Translations under genes and position numbers: made by a program
Shown: positions 5,367-6,604 of the stretch, piece by piece
Layout of the letters: each line of letters begins with the position of its first letter
Position numbering within the stretch: position 1 is the stretch's first letter
The notes under the pieces: model-generated
Databases searched by the model: none
What the model saw: the letters and a program-made list of their open reading frames with translations, nothing else
What the model was told of the DNA's origin: nothing
Origin: an uncultured Campylobacter sp.
GTDB taxonomy: Bacteria > Campylobacterota > Campylobacteria > Campylobacterales > Campylobacteraceae
Length of the DNA stretch: 6,604 nt
Direction: 5' to 3'
NCBI RefSeq assembly: GCF_937973075.1
Contig: NZ_CALBWL010000058.1
Coordinates: 1 to 6,604 of the forward strand

Positions 5367-6086
5367 TCAGTCTCGCTTTTTGACGTAAAACATAAAAAAG
5401 CCGAGCATCGCTACGAAAATCACGCACATCACAAGCGTCACGATGAGCGTGCCGTGCTGCGAGTCGCTTAAAAACAGCCCCGTTGTATTCATTCCGAAAA
5501 AGCTCGTAATGAAATTTAGCGGCATAAGTAGCGACGAGATGATCGTGAGAATGTAGATGTTGCGGCTAATTTTGTCGTTTTTGAGGCCTTGGATGAACTG
5601 ATAGATATCCTCGATCCTGACGGCGTATTCGCCCATCACGCCTTTGAAAACGCCCGCTTCGTAGGCGTAGTTTTTCAGTCGCTTTTTAAGGGGTGCTTGC
5701 TCGTTTGCGCAGATGAGCAGCGCCTCGTAAAAATGCGAAATTTTGTTTTGAAATTTGCGGATTTCATATTTTAGGATAGAGTGCTTTTTCATAAATTTTG
5801 AAAAATCGCCGCGGCGCGTGTAGATCTTTTCGTAATTCTCAAGCTCCGCGGAGTGCTCTAAAATTTTATCGCGATACTGTGCTAGGATTTTTTTGACGAC
5901 CGCGAAAAACTCCACCTCGCTGCTAAGCCGCGGCTCGGCGGCACCCTCCTGCAAATAGATTGCGCCCGCGTCGAAAATAAAGCGGTAGTTTTGCTCGCGC
6001 GGCGCGTCCGTCACGAAGTACACATACTCGCGATCCTCGGCGTAGTAGTAGCCCGAAACGCTGCGCTTTTCGGTAATCGGGTTCAA
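5367..6086 (-). CDS. Short CorA-family divalent metal ion transporter
   Basis: A 239-residue inner-membrane protein expected to form a pentameric Mg2+ or other divalent-cation channel. The C-terminus carries the family hallmark: a first membrane helix at about 177-197 (IYILTIISSLLMPLNFITSFF) leading straight into the GMN selectivity motif (198-200), a short loop with acidic Asp208, a second membrane helix at 213-234, and a basic tail (KKRD). Residues about 55-176 are long charged helices matching the stalk. The N-terminal alpha/beta domain is much reduced: typical CorA proteins exceed 300 residues. The loop after GMN lacks the usual MPE sequence (it reads TTGLF), so ion preference is uncertain; ZntB-like zinc transport is an alternative. 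The start is TTG at 6084-6086, chosen because a perfect AAGGAGG lies five bases upstream. It heads a likely operon with the SUKH and ogt genes. Confidence 0.88.
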   Translation of the reverse strand: MNPITEKRSVSGYYYAEDREYVYFVTDAPREQNYRFIFDAGAIYLQEGAAEPRLSSEVEFFAVVKKILAQYRDKILEHSAELENYEKIYTRRGDFSKFMKKHSILKYEIRKFQNKISHFYEALLICANEQAPLKKRLKNYAYEAGVFKGVMGEYAVRIEDIYQFIQGLKNDKISRNIYILTIISSLLMPLNFITSFFGMNTTGLFLSDSQHGTLIVTLVMCVIFVAMLGFFMFYVKKRD

Positions 6087-6091
6087 TGAGG

Positions 6092-6098
6092 CCTCCTT
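6092..6098 (-). promoter_or_regulatory. Strong ribosome binding site fixing a TTG start
   Basis: The minus strand reads AAGGAGG, then five bases (CCTCA), then TTG. No ATG is placed correctly for this site, so TTG is the likely start of the CorA-family gene. The rare start codon paired with an unusually complete ribosome site may set expression level. Confidence 0.75.
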
Positions 6099-6120
6099 GC
6101 TTAATCGGTTTAAATTTACG

Positions 6121-6290
6121 GAATTTCAGAATTTCGTTGCAGATTAGAATTTTGAAATTCCGCTGCCTATAAGAATTCCGAAATTTCACTACTAATAGAA
6201 ATTCTAAAATTCCGCCGTCACTTAAATTTTATCGTATTTGGAATTTCAAAATTCTTTTGCGCTTGGAATTTTAAAATTTTGTGAGCTGTA
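6121..6290. repeat. Degenerate tandem array, period about 26 bp
   Basis: Successive units begin at 6121, 6147, 6173, 6198, then 6240 and 6265 after a 16-bp interruption; lengths are 25-26 bp. Each has an imperfect 14-15-bp palindromic core of the form GAATTT-nn-AAATTC (for example 6147-6160 and 6241-6254) followed by 10-12 bases of variable, GC-richer sequence such as CGCTGCCTATAA. Looser copies may continue to about 6370. The array begins about 35 bp upstream of the CorA-family start, so it could be an operator array or an expanded intergenic repeat. Confidence 0.65.
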
Positions 6291-6395
6291 AATTTCGGCT
6301 AAATTTTGTAATTCCGTAGCGGTGAAATTTTAAAATTTTTACGTCCCTGTTTGCAAATTTTAAAATTTCACGCCGCGCCCCGTTAAATAAATTGC

Positions 6396-6413
6396 GCGAG
6401 CCATAAGGCTCGC
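6396..6413. other. Perfect 7-bp GC-rich hairpin
   Basis: GCGAGCC-ATAA-GGCTCGC is a stable stem with a 4-nt loop. On the minus strand it is followed by GCAATTTATTTAA, a broken T tract, so it could end a transcript entering from the right edge. On the plus strand no T tract follows. Confidence 0.5.
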
Positions 6414-6515
6414 ACCGCTTAAAGCGTCGTAGGGGGATAGGTGGGGGCTTGTGGGCGAGCAGAGCAATGCGGTGCTGTGGGACAACGCCGCCTCTGCGAG
6501 AAGTGTGACCTCGCA

Positions 6516-6541
6516 ATTGGGGCCCCCCTTTCCGCCCCAAT
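6516..6541. other. Perfect 8-bp GC-rich inverted repeat
   Basis: ATTGGGGC and GCCCCAAT are exact reverse complements around a 10-base pyrimidine loop (CCCCCTTTCC on the plus strand). It marks the right border of the GC-rich island. It competes with the outer GGGGGC/GCCCCC pairing, so alternative folds are possible. Confidence 0.55.
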
Positions 6542-6604
6542 AGAAACATATCACGGATTAAAATTTAAACGGAATTTCATTTTGTAATAAATTTAAAATT
6601 TCTC

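Larger units (their letters stand above)
6087..6383. other. AT-rich upstream region of the CorA operon
   Basis: No gene is seen. It includes the AAGGAGG ribosome site, AT-rich sequence that could hold the operon promoter (no clear TATAAT was found) and the 26-bp-period array. From 6291 to 6383 the sequence is more loosely repetitive, with GAAATTTTAAAATTTT-like palindromes at about 6324 and 6354. Confidence 0.5.
6384..6545. other. GC-rich island with nested inverted repeats, possible structured RNA
   Basis: About 160 bp in which AAATTT words are absent and base composition jumps to G/C. It contains GCGAGCC-ataa-GGCTCGC (6396-6413), a two-part stem 6459-6497 (GCAGAG and GCGGTG pairing with CGCCGCCTCTGC, then TGT/ACA), a GGGGGC/GCCCCC pair (6443-6448 with 6522-6527) and ATTGGGGC/GCCCCAAT (6516-6541). 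Minus-strand open frames across it (64 and 92 codons) lack a ribosome site and recognisable domains. I cannot name an RNA family. Confidence 0.45.

Noticed and set aside
6121..6290. CRISPR array
   Set aside because: The units are degenerate, 25-26 bp end to end with no separate 30-bp spacers, and no cas gene is in the window.
6432..6455. G-quadruplex
   Set aside because: Only three G runs of three or more are close together; a fourth is 23 bases away, so only a weak two-quartet form is possible.
6443..6527. Signal recognition particle 4.5S RNA
   Set aside because: The G-rich start and C-rich end looked similar, but the hallmark GGAAG tetraloop followed by AGCAG is absent on both strands.
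6360..6554. Small minus-strand protein genes over the GC-rich island
   Set aside because: Two overlapping frames of 64 and 92 codons have no ribosome site and no recognisable domain, and their sequence is dictated by inverted repeats and G/C runs.

Overview
The window looks like chromosomal DNA of a Campylobacter-type epsilonproteobacterium, probably one of the moderate-GC oral species. The evidence is the saturation of all spacers with AAATTT words, T/A-rich promoters with TATAAT -10 boxes, and proteins (PepE, NhaP2-like antiporter, short CorA, Ogt) whose sequences fit that group. The species cannot be fixed from this sequence alone.

Layout from left to right. A minus-strand peptidase E gene (1-599) runs off the left edge and carries a twin-arginine export signal. 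A short spacer leads to a small plus-strand MGMT-fold DNA-repair gene (868-1167). About 630 bp of repeat-bearing non-coding DNA follow. Then come a minus-strand K+(Na+)/H+ antiporter gene of the NhaP2/CvrA type (1797-3263) and a 700-bp non-coding spacer with short repeats and a large inverted repeat. From 6086 down to 3968 lies a minus-strand cluster that reads like an operon: a short CorA-family metal transporter with a TTG start, a SUKH (SMI1/KNR4)-like protein, and an ogt methyltransferase gene. The right end (6087-6604) has no convincing gene. It holds an approximately 26-bp-period degenerate repeat array and a GC-rich island with nested inverted repeats.

Functionally the window combines ion homeostasis (antiporter, CorA), alkylation repair (two MGMT-fold genes) and peptide turnover. 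The least ordinary item is ogt. Its N-terminal and catalytic domains are separated by an insertion of about 130 residues built partly from repeats of one short segment, and the gene carries two opposite-sign frameshifts, so as written it cannot make a complete enzyme. The nearby single-domain MGMT protein keeps an apparently complete active-site motif. I see no CRISPR array, phage gene, insertion sequence, tRNA or rRNA, and no clear multi-gene defence system.
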